Below, piece after piece: positions 28,104-35,779 of a stretch of DNA of 55,377 nucleotides. Made by a program: the position numbers and the translations under genes. Positions within the stretch are counted from its first letter, which is position 1. Every line of letters starts with the position of its first letter. Origin of the DNA: Synechococcus sp. UW140 (lineage in GTDB: Bacteria > Cyanobacteriota > Cyanobacteriia > PCC-6307 > Cyanobiaceae); NCBI GenBank assembly GCA_945860085.1, contig CAMAPJ010000005.1, forward strand, positions 1 to 55,377. Direction: 5' to 3'. The notes under the pieces are model-generated. The model made no database searches and was not told where the DNA came from. It saw only the letters and a list, made by a program, of their open reading frames with translations.

Positions 28104-28107
28104 CAAG
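28065..28107 (+). repeat. 14-15-bp tandem repeat (3 units) over the stop codon of the HTH protein gene
   Basis: Units 28065-28079, 28080-28093 and 28094-28107 share TTACC-C/T-AGC-C/A-AG. The first two differ only near the left end. The TAG stop (28101-28103) is in the third unit. Confidence 0.7.
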
Positions 28108-28250
28108 CGGCCAGAAGCCAGGTCGATCCCTAGGGCCTCGACGGCGGTGCCAGAATTAACCCAAGCCGATAAAGCCATTGGCTTTGTCTGATGGTCAGCC
28201 CAGGGATCCTGTCCTGCGGGGTCGCCACCCGAACTTCAGCTGGTTGTTCC

Positions 28251-28291
28251 GCGCCGATGCCGGCGGGATGCACCCCCGCCGGCATCGGCGC
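28251..28291. promoter_or_regulatory. Perfect 17-bp inverted repeat upstream of the 28316 gene
   Basis: GCGCCGATGCCGGCGGG (28251-28267) and its exact reverse complement (28275-28291) enclose a seven-base loop. The structure ends 24 bases before an ATG. There is no T-run next to it on either strand, so a simple intrinsic terminator is not certain. It could be a terminator of the upstream gene, a leader hairpin, or a protein-binding palindrome. Confidence 0.75.
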
Positions 28292-28315
28292 TGAACCTGT
28301 TCCTCTCCCCTTTCC

Positions 28316-28792
28316 ATGGATTCCGACCCCCCTCCCCGATCCACACTGCCTGCCGAATGGGCTGGCTCGGTTCCTGCCTTAAGGCCTGAAACGGGCTTCG
28401 CCAAGCCCTTGGCAAGTCAGTCGTTGACCCGGCCCCTCTCCAGTGAGGACCAAGCGACTGAACTGGCCGACCCCGCAGATCTCGAGAACCTGCTTGCAGC
28501 AATTGGTGAGGAGCAATCGGCGGAGACCCGGGGTCCGGACCCGGAGGGGTCTGGTCTCGGCCTGACTGCCCCCCTGATCGGCGCCCTGATCGGCCTGCTC
28601 ACCCTGGTAGTGCCCCTGTTTGCCGTGTTGACCGACCGGCCCGCTCACCCATTGCCCGAGCCGTTGTCCCACAAACCAAGGGGCGGAGGCCCTGGTGGCA
28701 CAGCTTTCCCACAGGGCACAGCCTTGCCTAGGAGTAGCGCCTTGCCTGGGGGCACCGCCTTAGCAGCGCCAAGGGCCTTGTTAGTCCCTTAG
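28316..28792 (+). CDS. Single-pass membrane protein of unknown function
   Basis: No family recognised. The 158-aa product has a polar, acidic N-terminal region (DPADLENLLAAIGEE), one hydrophobic helix (about 83-105, APLIGALIGLLTLVVPLFAVL) and a Pro/Gly/Ala-rich tail with repeats of G-T-A-L/F-P. The tail repeat looks like the product of the same DNA-repeat expansion seen elsewhere. The last codons lie in a repeated CCTTAGCAGCGC (28758 and 28787). The ATG at 28316 has a weak Shine-Dalgarno sequence and a strong hairpin just upstream. Coding status rests on the membrane helix and composition. Confidence 0.5.
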   Translation: MDSDPPPRSTLPAEWAGSVPALRPETGFAKPLASQSLTRPLSSEDQATELADPADLENLLAAIGEEQSAETRGPDPEGSGLGLTAPLIGALIGLLTLVVPLFAVLTDRPAHPLPEPLSHKPRGGGPGGTAFPQGTALPRSSALPGGTALAAPRALLVP

Positions 28793-28800
28793 CAGCGCTT

Positions 28801-29523
28801 CTAGCTGGGTTTCTGCAGCAGAAATCCCTCAAAGGCGAGGGCCTGGAAAATGCGGGCCGGATCGCTGAAACCTGCCGCGTTCACCAGGCTGGTGAGGCGG
28901 GCCATGCCGACGGGATGGAGGCCCTGGGTGAGGGGCGCGAGCTGCTCGGCGGGCACCTGCAGGCCGCTGGCCCGCTGGAAGCCGACCCAGGCCGCGGCCA
29001 GCTGGCCCTCCAGGGAGGGCAGGGAGGTGGACATCAAGTCAACCAGCACCAATTGACCGCCGGGGCGCAGGCTGCGGGCTAGGCCCGTGAGAAAGGCCAG
29101 CTTGCTGCCGTCATCGGCGAGGGACTGGAGCACCAGCACCGAGAGGGCTCCGGCGAAACGGCCCTGGCAGGCGGGGTCCTCGGTGAGATGTTCGACGGTG
29201 GTCTGCCGCCAGTCGATCGCCGCGGCTCCGGCTAGGCGGCTGCGAGCCTCGGCAAGCATTGCCGCTGAGGGATCGATGGCGCTTAGGTGCCAGTCGGGGC
29301 GCTGGGCAACGGCCTCCTGCAGTTCGGCGCCGGTGCCGCAGCCGGCGACCAGGACATCGGCCCCCTGCTCGGACGCCAGCGGCGAGGCGGCCAGCAGGGC
29401 CACCGCCAAGCGGGCCAGGCTGCCGTAGCCGGGGATCAGCTGCTGCTGGATCAGGTCGTAGCGGTCTACCGCCAGCCCAAAGCTGGGGTCATCCGTGGGG
29501 TGGGACTCGGTTGCCGGCGCCAT
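28801..29523 (-). CDS. Class I SAM-dependent methyltransferase
   Basis: Cytoplasmic methyltransferase of 240 aa, from the ATG at 29523. Motif I is VLVAGCGTGAE (57-67), and LSAIDPSAAMLAEARSRL follows as the acidic motif II. A later LRPGGQLVLVDLMS is the typical motif IV/V strand. The C-terminal part (FQRASGLQVP, RLTSLVNAAGFSDPARIFQALAFEGFLLQK) resembles small-molecule methyltransferases, but the substrate cannot be read from the sequence. An ATG at 29577 would add 18 residues. Convergent with the upstream membrane-protein gene, divergent from ferredoxin with 244 bp between them. Confidence 0.82.
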   Translation of the reverse strand: MAPATESHPTDDPSFGLAVDRYDLIQQQLIPGYGSLARLAVALLAASPLASEQGADVLVAGCGTGAELQEAVAQRPDWHLSAIDPSAAMLAEARSRLAGAAAIDWRQTTVEHLTEDPACQGRFAGALSVLVLQSLADDGSKLAFLTGLARSLRPGGQLVLVDLMSTSLPSLEGQLAAAWVGFQRASGLQVPAEQLAPLTQGLHPVGMARLTSLVNAAGFSDPARIFQALAFEGFLLQKPS

Positions 29524-29767
29524 TGCTCTTGGAGCGAACCAGACAAAAGGGCCTGGGGTTCTCGATGTTAGGGACAATCCCGGCCAGGGCTGCTGCCAGC
29601 ACTAGGGCTAGGCCCAAGGGCAGAACCAGGGCTGGGCCCTGGACCCAGGCCAGGACTCAGCCAATGACCCAGGTGGACCCCAGCGATCTATTGCAACCGG
29701 CCGGGGCGGGCGTGTTGGGGTCGCCGTCGCCAGGTAAGTTGGTCGGCGCCATGATCCGTAGCTGACC

Positions 29768-30127
29768 GTGCCCACCATCCGTTTTGAAAAGGAAGGCCAG
29801 CAGGTCGGTTGCATCGAGGGGGCCAACCTGCGCCGAGCCGCCTTGGATGCCGGGATCAATCCCTACACCGGCCTGAACAACCTCAACAACTGCGGCGGCG
29901 TTGGCCAATGCGGCACCTGTGTCGTTGAGGTGATCGAAGGAGCCCGCAACCTGTCCCCCCGCAGTGACGTCGAGCAGGTGTATCTGTCCGACCGCCCCGC
30001 CAGCTACCGGCTCAGCTGCCGCACCACCGTCAATGGCGATGTGACGATCCGCACCCGTCCCCAGGACGGCGTCGGCAAGGGCTCCAACAGCCTGCTTGGC
30101 GCGATCAAGAACATCTTCGGCCGCTGA
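29768..30127 (+). CDS. 2Fe-2S ferredoxin-type protein
   Basis: A 119-aa iron-sulfur protein with the plant-type ferredoxin fold. Cluster ligands are C42, C48, C51 and C84, spaced C-x5-C-x2-C-x32-C, within NNCGGVGQCGTC and LSC. The spacing differs from photosynthetic PetF (C-x4-C-x2-C), so this is a divergent ferredoxin. A C-terminal tail with GSNSLLGAIKNIFGR may contact a partner or membrane. Starts at GTG 29768. The ArsC-like gene follows ten bases later and is probably co-transcribed. The electron partner is not known. Confidence 0.87.
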   Translation: MPTIRFEKEGQQVGCIEGANLRRAALDAGINPYTGLNNLNNCGGVGQCGTCVVEVIEGARNLSPRSDVEQVYLSDRPASYRLSCRTTVNGDVTIRTRPQDGVGKGSNSLLGAIKNIFGR

Positions 30128-30136
30128 GCTGCACCC

Positions 30137-30526
30137 ATGGCGATTGCAGGTAATCGCCTGCCGCTGAGGCTCTATGCCTACAGCCGCTGTTCCACCTGCC
30201 GTAAGGCCCTGACCTGGCTCGCCCAGCAGGGCCTTTCTGCTGGGGAGGATCTGGAGGTGATTGAGATCACCTCCAAGCCGCCCTCGATCGAGACCCTGGC
30301 CCAGGCCCTGGTAGCCCTGGGGGCGATCAAACGCCTGTTCAACACCAGTGGCCAGAGCTACCGCGCCCTCGGGGCGGCTGCCGTGGCCGCCCTTAATCAA
30401 GCCGAGGCTCTCCAAGCCCTGGCCGCCGATGGCAAGTTGATCAAGCGGCCCCTGCTGTTCACCGCCCAGGGCGAGGTGCTGGTGGGCTTCAAGCCTGAGG
30501 AGTGGACTGCGGTGCTGCTGAGTTGA
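30137..30526 (+). CDS. ArsC/Spx-family thioredoxin-fold protein
   Basis: The 129-aa product has the ArsC/Spx/MgsR fold: a first strand RLYAYSRCSTCRKALTWLAQQG with the redox pair C18-x-x-C21, then IEITSKPPSIETLAQAL and GAIKRLFNTSGQSYRALG, and the late KRPLLF strand with GFKPEEW. The CxxC is the Spx/MgsR-type motif rather than the single Cys of arsenate reductase, so it may be a thiol-redox or regulatory protein. Arsenate reduction cannot be excluded. Ten bases after the ferredoxin gene, suggesting a shared redox role. Confidence 0.8.
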   Translation: MAIAGNRLPLRLYAYSRCSTCRKALTWLAQQGLSAGEDLEVIEITSKPPSIETLAQALVALGAIKRLFNTSGQSYRALGAAAVAALNQAEALQALAADGKLIKRPLLFTAQGEVLVGFKPEEWTAVLLS

Positions 30527-30584
30527 GACCTGCCGCTGAGCCTGTCTGCCTGAAATACTCTCCCAGAGCTCGGCCTGCTTAATC

Positions 30585-30654
30585 CTTCTCTACTAATACT
30601 TCTCCGCTAACCCTTCTTGGCTAACCCTTCTCCGTTAAACTTTCCCCGTTAAAC
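30585..30654. repeat. 14-bp tandem repeat (5 units) over the stop codon of the 30649-32127 gene
   Basis: Units at 30585, 30599, 30613, 30627 and 30641 follow the pattern CTTCTCCG-C/T-TAAC/A-C, each matching its neighbour at about 10-12 of 14 bases. The minus-strand TAA stop (30649-30651) lies in the last unit. The array fills half of the convergent spacer with the ArsC-like gene. Confidence 0.8.
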
Positions 30655-32127
30655 CGACTCGGGCTGAGTCGCCGTCGAGCCTGGCGCTGGAGCGGCTGGG
30701 CTGGTCAGTTCGTCTAGTTCATCCATCAGGGCGTCGATGCCGGCCCGGTTCACCTGGGCCAGGTAGGTGAGCTTGAGATCCTGCAGCACGCTGCAGAGCA
30801 GCTGCTGACTTCGCTCCAGGGTGCTGCCGGCCTCCAGGGAGCTGCCCAGCTCATCGAGAAAACGGTCAGCGAAGCGCTGCAGCAGTTCCACCTGGCGGAT
30901 GTCTGGCTGGGAGAGCCGTTTGCCGGTGCTGCGCGAGAGATCTAGCAGGCTCTCGACCACGGCCGCCGAGAGCTGGCTGCTCAACTGGCCGCCCATCACG
31001 CCACCGCGGAAACTTTGCTGCAGAGCATGGTTGAGCACCGCCTGAAGTTCTGGCGATAGCCGCGGGGCCACCTGGCCGAGGACCAGGGGCCCCCAAAGCC
31101 GCAGCAGCTCGATCAAGTCACCGCTATCGCGCAAGTTGCTGCGCTGGTGGCTGCGCAGGTTGCGGATCCAGCGGGGCCACTGGGGGGAGCGGATCAGCGA
31201 CTGGGTGCCATCGACCAGCTGCAGGGCCAGCACTTCGAACAGTTCCAGGGCCAGCAGGGAGACCACGGCGCGGCTGATCACCGCCCGCAGCGGTTCAATG
31301 TTGATCAGGCCGGCGCCGCTGAGCCGCTCCACCACAGGCAGCAGTCGCGACCAGCGCCAGATCGGCAGCAGTAGCGGCAGATCGATCCAGCGGCGCAACA
31401 GGGCATCGCGCCAGCTCAAGCCAGGGAGGCGCCGCCGCAGGCGCAACACCCGCAGGCCGATGTCCAGCAGGAACAGCCCCTGGAACAGCACCAGGTCGTA
31501 CCACCAGAAGTGGTCAGTGGGATGGCCGTTCTCATCGATCGAGCGCCAGTAGCAGGTTTCGATCAGGGGCAACACCTGCTGCTGCCAGAAGCGCCGTTCC
31601 TGTTGCCAGGGATGGCGTTTGAGCCAGTCCACGCTGAGCAGGCGTTCGTTCGAGTCCTTGGCCGAATCGAGGCCGGCTCGCTGCCGCAGCCGGTTTTTGA
31701 CCGTTTCCAGGCTGCCGGACTGGCCCGAAACCAGAAACGGGTTCTCATCGATCATCTGGTCGGTCAGGGCCAGCTGACGGCGGCGCAGGGCCTCGGCGGC
31801 CGCAGCCGCCGGATCCAGTAGCAACTGCTGATCCAGCTGGCGGAAGGCGGCCAGATAGGCCTTGGTCTGGCGGTGGGGCTCGATCCCCTTGACCGGGTCG
31901 TAGAAAGGCGTGATCGACGGCAGCAGGGTCAGGGGCACTGCTAAAGGCAGGGACGGAACTGGATAGAGGGTGCGTTGCAACCAGAAGGTTCGCAGCGGCA
32001 CATAGGTCAGGTCGAAGCCCACCCACAGCAGGTTGACGCTGGCCCAGACCGCCACAAAACGATCCCAATAGCGCCAGCCACGGCCCGGGGGGACCCGTTG
32101 GGGCGACAGCCAGCGGGGACGAACCAT
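30649..32127 (-). CDS. Conserved cyanobacterial membrane protein of unknown function
   Basis: A 492-aa protein from the ATG at 32127, with no known activity. Hydrophobic segments are visible at about 25-45 (FVAVWASVNLLWVGFDLTYVPL) and around the middle (WYDLVLFQGLFLLDIGLRVL), plus a shorter one near LLLPIWRW. The rest is amphipathic helix, rich in Arg, Leu and Gln, with a C-terminal helical region (VVESLLDLSRSTGKRL, VELLQRFADRFLDELG). Aromatic and Arg content fits an inner-membrane protein with large soluble loops. The open frame extends to 32439, but that part is Ser/Arg/Gly-rich and overlaps lepB repeats on the other strand, so it was excluded. Confidence 0.8.
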   Translation of the reverse strand: MVRPRWLSPQRVPPGRGWRYWDRFVAVWASVNLLWVGFDLTYVPLRTFWLQRTLYPVPSLPLAVPLTLLPSITPFYDPVKGIEPHRQTKAYLAAFRQLDQQLLLDPAAAAAEALRRRQLALTDQMIDENPFLVSGQSGSLETVKNRLRQRAGLDSAKDSNERLLSVDWLKRHPWQQERRFWQQQVLPLIETCYWRSIDENGHPTDHFWWYDLVLFQGLFLLDIGLRVLRLRRRLPGLSWRDALLRRWIDLPLLLPIWRWSRLLPVVERLSGAGLINIEPLRAVISRAVVSLLALELFEVLALQLVDGTQSLIRSPQWPRWIRNLRSHQRSNLRDSGDLIELLRLWGPLVLGQVAPRLSPELQAVLNHALQQSFRGGVMGGQLSSQLSAAVVESLLDLSRSTGKRLSQPDIRQVELLQRFADRFLDELGSSLEAGSTLERSQQLLCSVLQDLKLTYLAQVNRAGIDALMDELDELTSPAAPAPGSTATQPESV

Positions 32128-32206
32128 CGAGATCGTTCTGGGGCGAGATGGGATCTGCGACTGCCTAATCTGCCCTACCTGCCCAGCAGGCCCGCCTTGG
32201 AGGTTC

Positions 32207-33067
32207 TTGAGCCCCGACCCCCAGCCCTCCGACCCCAGGTCATCCGACCTCCAGTCACCCGACCTCCAGTCCCCAGAGTCCCGGTCCCCAGAGTCCCGGC
32301 GCTCAGAGTCCCTGGATCGTGCCGTTCCCCAGCGCTCGCCTGACGTGGCCCCTGCCTCCCAACCTCCAGAACCTGCCGAGGAGAGTCCCTGGCAGTTCTG
32401 GCGCGGCGTACTGATCACCCTGGCGGTGGCGCTGGGCATTCGCCACTACCTGCTTGAGGCCCGCTACATCCCCTCGGGTTCGATGCTGCCCGGCCTGCAG
32501 ATCCAGGACCGGTTGTTGGTGGAAAAACTCAGCTACCGCAACCGTTCACCCCGGCGTGGCGAGATTGTTGTCTTCCATGCGCCTTACCACTTCGACCCGG
32601 TGCTGCTGGCCAACCGCCGGCCCTCGTCGCTGGACTGTTTGCTGGTGAACCTGCCGTTGGTGGGCTCGATCCCCGGCCTGCAAAATCCAGCCTGCGACGC
32701 CTACATCAAGCGGGTCGTGGCCGTGGCCGGCGACCATGTCGTGGTCGATCCCCGCGGCCAGCTAACGCTCAACGGACGCCGCCAAGCCGAGCCCTACGTC
32801 AAAAACTGGTGCCCGGTCGACAGCCAGGGCATGGGCCCCTGCCGCACCCTCAACGCCGTGGTTCCTGCTGGCCATGTCCTCACCCTGGGGGACAACCGGG
32901 CCAACAGCTGGGATGGCCGCTTTTGGCCGGGGGGGGCCTTCCTGCCGCGCACTGAAATCATCGGCCGGGCCTTCTGGCGTTTCTATCCCTTCAACGCCAC
33001 TGGGTCGCTGGGTTCAGACGAGGCCAGCAGCCCAGCGACCCTCAAGACCGGCCAGCCAGCCCCGTAG
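32207..33067 (+). CDS. lepB: Signal peptidase I
   Basis: Membrane-bound serine protease that removes signal peptides from exported proteins. 286 aa: a Ser/Pro/Asp-rich N-terminal tail (1-60), one membrane helix (66-82), the catalytic S92 in YIPSGSMLPGL, the general base K168 in AYIKRVVAVAGD, and the C-terminal box LGDNRANSWDGRFWP. Catalytic residues are all present. The tail consists of repeats such as SPDLQ and SPESR from a 15-bp DNA repeat. The start is a TTG at 32207 preceded closely by GGAGG, and a later GTG is possible. The stop is 26 bp inside the convergent dihydroorotase-like gene. Confidence 0.92.
   Translation: MSPDPQPSDPRSSDLQSPDLQSPESRSPESRRSESLDRAVPQRSPDVAPASQPPEPAEESPWQFWRGVLITLAVALGIRHYLLEARYIPSGSMLPGLQIQDRLLVEKLSYRNRSPRRGEIVVFHAPYHFDPVLLANRRPSSLDCLLVNLPLVGSIPGLQNPACDAYIKRVVAVAGDHVVVDPRGQLTLNGRRQAEPYVKNWCPVDSQGMGPCRTLNAVVPAGHVLTLGDNRANSWDGRFWPGGAFLPRTEIIGRAFWRFYPFNATGSLGSDEASSPATLKTGQPAP
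32229..32318 (+). repeat. 15-bp tandem repeat in the lepB N-terminal tail
   Basis: Six units at 32229, 32244, 32259, 32274, 32289 and 32304, in two subtypes: CCGACCTCCAGTCNC (first three) and CAGAGTCCCGGNNNN (last three). The period is a multiple of three, so the frame is kept and the peptide repeats S-P-D-L-Q and S-P-E-S-R. Confidence 0.85.
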
Positions 33068-34322
33068 CCAGCACCCGTCCGGTGAGCTCCTGGCCGCGCA
33101 AGGGTTGGTTAGCGGCCAGGGAGGCATCCGGCTCCTCCCAGGGATGCCAGCGCCGCTCCGGATCAAACAGGATCCAATCCCGGCTGCCAGTTGAGAGCAG
33201 GGGCGCCGCTAGGCCCAGCACCTGGGCCGGTCCCCAGCACAGCACCCGCCAGAGGTCGGCGGCCGCCCATCCCCGCTGCACCACCAGCTCCTGCCAGAGC
33301 ACCGGCAGCACGAAACGATGGCCTGCCACTCCGGGCTTGCGTTGATCGAGGGGCAGCAACTGTTCTTCGGTATCGAGGGGATGGTGCTGGACGGCCACGG
33401 CAGTGAGCACCCCGCTGGCCAGAGCTGCGATCAGGGCCTCGCGATCGGCCCGGCAGCCAAGGGAGGGCTGCACCCGCCAGCCCTCGGCCACCGGAGCCAG
33501 GCTGCCGCAATCGGCTACAAGGTGCCACCAGCTGACCGTGGCGAGGGGGCGCTGGTGGGCGGGCCGCTCTGCCAGCAGGGCCACTCCAGCGGCGGTGGAG
33601 AGGTTCATCAGGCGCAGGTTGGCCTGGGGCAGGCTCTCGGCCAGGGCCAGCAGGCATACCAAGGGCATGGTTTCACTCAGCAGCGGATCGAGGGGCCAGC
33701 CCAGCCGCAGGGCCTCGACCCCTTCGCGCACGAAGCCGGCCTGGCTGAACTCTTCGCTGCGGGGGGCGATCAACACAGGTCGCTCGCCCATCTCGGCCAG
33801 GCGCAGGCCGCGCTCCAGCAGGGCCAGAGGGGGCATCGTCGCCGCTTCGGCTAGGCCGAGGGCGCCGCAATCGAGCTGGTCGCCATGGGGGGCGAGCTCG
33901 AGGCCGGCGCCGCCGCTGCTGAAGCTGCCCCAGGGAAGCATCAGCGCTTCGGCCTGGTCGCCCGCCAGCTGGGGCAGTTGCATCGCCTCGGCCCGGTCGC
34001 GCCAGGGGCGGGCCTGGGGCAGTAGGGCCACGGTGCCGTAGCCGGCGGCGGCGGCCGAGCGGGCCAGGCTCTGCAGGGTTTCGGCCCGGCCCCCCTGGGG
34101 CTGCTCCAGAACCGAATGGGGATCTACCAAGGCAGGCCCGAGCCACCAACCGCTGGCATCGAGGCCAGGCAAGCCCAGCTCGTCTGCCCGTTGACGGGCT
34201 TCGTTGCCGGTGGCGGCCAGGGCGCCCGCCTCAATCAACAGATCACAGCGGCGCGGCGGCTGGCCTGGCGCTTCGAGCAGCTGCACCTGGTTGAGAAGCT
34301 GGCTCGATCCGATCAGAACCAT
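33042..34322 (-). CDS. Dihydroorotase-like protein, probably without metal-dependent activity
   Basis: Amidohydrolase-fold protein of 426 aa from the ATG at 34322. The layout follows dihydroorotase/allantoinase: a beta-sandwich start (LLNQVQLLEAPGQPPRRCDLLIEAG), the LGPALVDPHSVLEQP strand, and a C-terminal return (GPAQVLGLAAPLLSTGSRDWILFDPE). In active enzymes the strand reads D-x-H-x-H. Here it is DPHS-V (67-71), losing the second histidine, and the later metal histidines are also not evident. Such degenerate PyrC paralogues act as non-catalytic partners of aspartate transcarbamoylase in some bacteria. That role is inference here. Confidence 0.78.
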   Translation of the reverse strand: MVLIGSSQLLNQVQLLEAPGQPPRRCDLLIEAGALAATGNEARQRADELGLPGLDASGWWLGPALVDPHSVLEQPQGGRAETLQSLARSAAAAGYGTVALLPQARPWRDRAEAMQLPQLAGDQAEALMLPWGSFSSGGAGLELAPHGDQLDCGALGLAEAATMPPLALLERGLRLAEMGERPVLIAPRSEEFSQAGFVREGVEALRLGWPLDPLLSETMPLVCLLALAESLPQANLRLMNLSTAAGVALLAERPAHQRPLATVSWWHLVADCGSLAPVAEGWRVQPSLGCRADREALIAALASGVLTAVAVQHHPLDTEEQLLPLDQRKPGVAGHRFVLPVLWQELVVQRGWAAADLWRVLCWGPAQVLGLAAPLLSTGSRDWILFDPERRWHPWEEPDASLAANQPLRGQELTGRVLATGLAGRS

Positions 34323-34350
34323 GACCGCCTGTTCCCACCAACACCGCCCA

Positions 34351-35703
34351 TCAGAGGGCTCCGGCGGCGGTGCGATCGAGCACCCCGCCAAGGTGGCTGG
34401 TCTGGTTCAAGCACACCACAAGCGGGGGCTCATCTGGGCCGTTCGGGTAGTCGATCACTGTGACTCCGCCATTGCCCTGTTTGACGGCCCAGATATCGGC
34501 CGGCCCCAGGCCCAGCAGGGCGCAGAGAATCGTTTTGTTGACCGCGTCGTGGGCCACCACTAGGGCCGTTTCCTCAGGGTTCAGGCTGGCCGCAATCGTT
34601 TGCCAGCCCGCCAGCGACCGCTCCCAGACGTTCTGAATCGTCTCGCCGCCAGGCATCTGCACCGTGTCGGGAGCCACCTTCCAGGCGGCCAGCAGCTCGG
34701 GCCAGCCCGCCGCGATCTCCTGCTCCAGCCGTCCTTCCCATTCGCCATGGCCGATTTCCACCAGGGAGCTGACGCTGGTGAGGGGCACCCCCGGATGGGA
34801 GCGCAAAATCGCTTCGGCCGTCTGGCGGGGGCGGGCCATGGAGCTGGTGTAGGCCCGCTGCAGGCTGACATCGGCCAGGAAGCGGCCGGCAGCTTCGGCC
34901 TGGCTCTCGCCGTTCTCGTTCAAGGGAATGTCGATCTGGCCCTGGAAGCGGCCCTGGCGGTTCCAATCCGTTTCGCCATGGCGCACCAGCAGCAACCGCG
35001 CCCCTGGCCCCTTGGGCGGCAGGGACGCCCCCAGGGGTTCGGCCTGGAGGTGGCTGATGCCATTGAGGGATTCGATCTGCACGGCCAGCTCCCCAGCGGC
35101 CCCGGCGCTGAGGTTGAGCACCGAGAGGGAGGCGTTGTCGATACGCAGGCGCCGGAAGCCAGAGCCATCAAGCCCCAGCAGGCTTAGGAGGAGGCAGCGC
35201 AGGATGGCGTTGTGGGCCACCACCAGCACCGTTTGGGAGCCCTCAGCTGAGGGCGAGTGATTTAGCAGCAACCGATCAATGAATCGGCGTGCCTGGTCCA
35301 TTAACTCGCCAATTGGGGCGTAAGTGCTGCCACCAGGGCGTTGCAGCCGCAGGGTGTCCGGCTGGGTGGCCCAGAGCTGGTATTCGTCCGGAAACCGTTC
35401 GCGCAATTCCGGCACCCTCAGGCCACACCAGGGGGCCAGGTCCACCTCCAGCAGGTCGTCGTCTAGCTGGAGGCTGAGGCCGGCGCCCTGGGCCTCGAGC
35501 AGGTCCAAGGCCGTGTCCCTGGCGCGGCGCAGGGGGGAGGCATACACCTGGTCAATGGCCAGTCCCCGCAAGGCTTCGCCGGCAGCGCGAGCCTGGCGAT
35601 GGCCCTCGTCGCTGAGGTCGGAGAGGTCGTCACGGCCCTGGATGCGCTGCTCCAGATTGAAACTGCTCAGGCCATGGCGCACGAGCAGAAGCCTCAGGGA
35701 CAC
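34351..35703 (-). CDS. Histidine phosphatase with two phosphoglycerate-mutase-like domains
   Basis: The 450-aa protein contains two copies of the histidine-phosphatase fold. The N-terminal RHG is at 9-11 (LLLVRHGLSSFN), the second at about 240 (LLLVRHGETDWNRQGRFQGQIDIPLNENG). Both have later motifs, HNAIL and HDAVNK, that carry the second histidine. The second copy keeps the canonical RHGETDWN and looks more standard. The first has LSSFN. Relatives in cyanobacteria include metal-independent phosphoserine phosphatases and cofactor-dependent mutases, so substrate is open. It is 28 bp upstream of the dihydroorotase-like gene on the same strand and divergent from the CPBP gene. Confidence 0.87.
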   Translation of the reverse strand: MSLRLLLVRHGLSSFNLEQRIQGRDDLSDLSDEGHRQARAAGEALRGLAIDQVYASPLRRARDTALDLLEAQGAGLSLQLDDDLLEVDLAPWCGLRVPELRERFPDEYQLWATQPDTLRLQRPGGSTYAPIGELMDQARRFIDRLLLNHSPSAEGSQTVLVVAHNAILRCLLLSLLGLDGSGFRRLRIDNASLSVLNLSAGAAGELAVQIESLNGISHLQAEPLGASLPPKGPGARLLLVRHGETDWNRQGRFQGQIDIPLNENGESQAEAAGRFLADVSLQRAYTSSMARPRQTAEAILRSHPGVPLTSVSSLVEIGHGEWEGRLEQEIAAGWPELLAAWKVAPDTVQMPGGETIQNVWERSLAGWQTIAASLNPEETALVVAHDAVNKTILCALLGLGPADIWAVKQGNGGVTVIDYPNGPDEPPLVVCLNQTSHLGGVLDRTAAGAL

Positions 35704-35779
35704 AGGCGTTTAGCCACAGCAGAACTCCATCGTATGGGAGCGCCACAGGGGAGAATCGAGTCATCGCTGGAGCAAACGG

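Noticed and set aside
28171-28185. AAAGCC...GGCTTT hairpin after the HTH gene as a terminator
   Set aside because: Six-base stem with a three-base loop and no proper T-run. Too weak to call.
30137-30526. Assignment as arsenate reductase
   Set aside because: The CxxC at 18-21 is of Spx/MgsR type, so function is left open.
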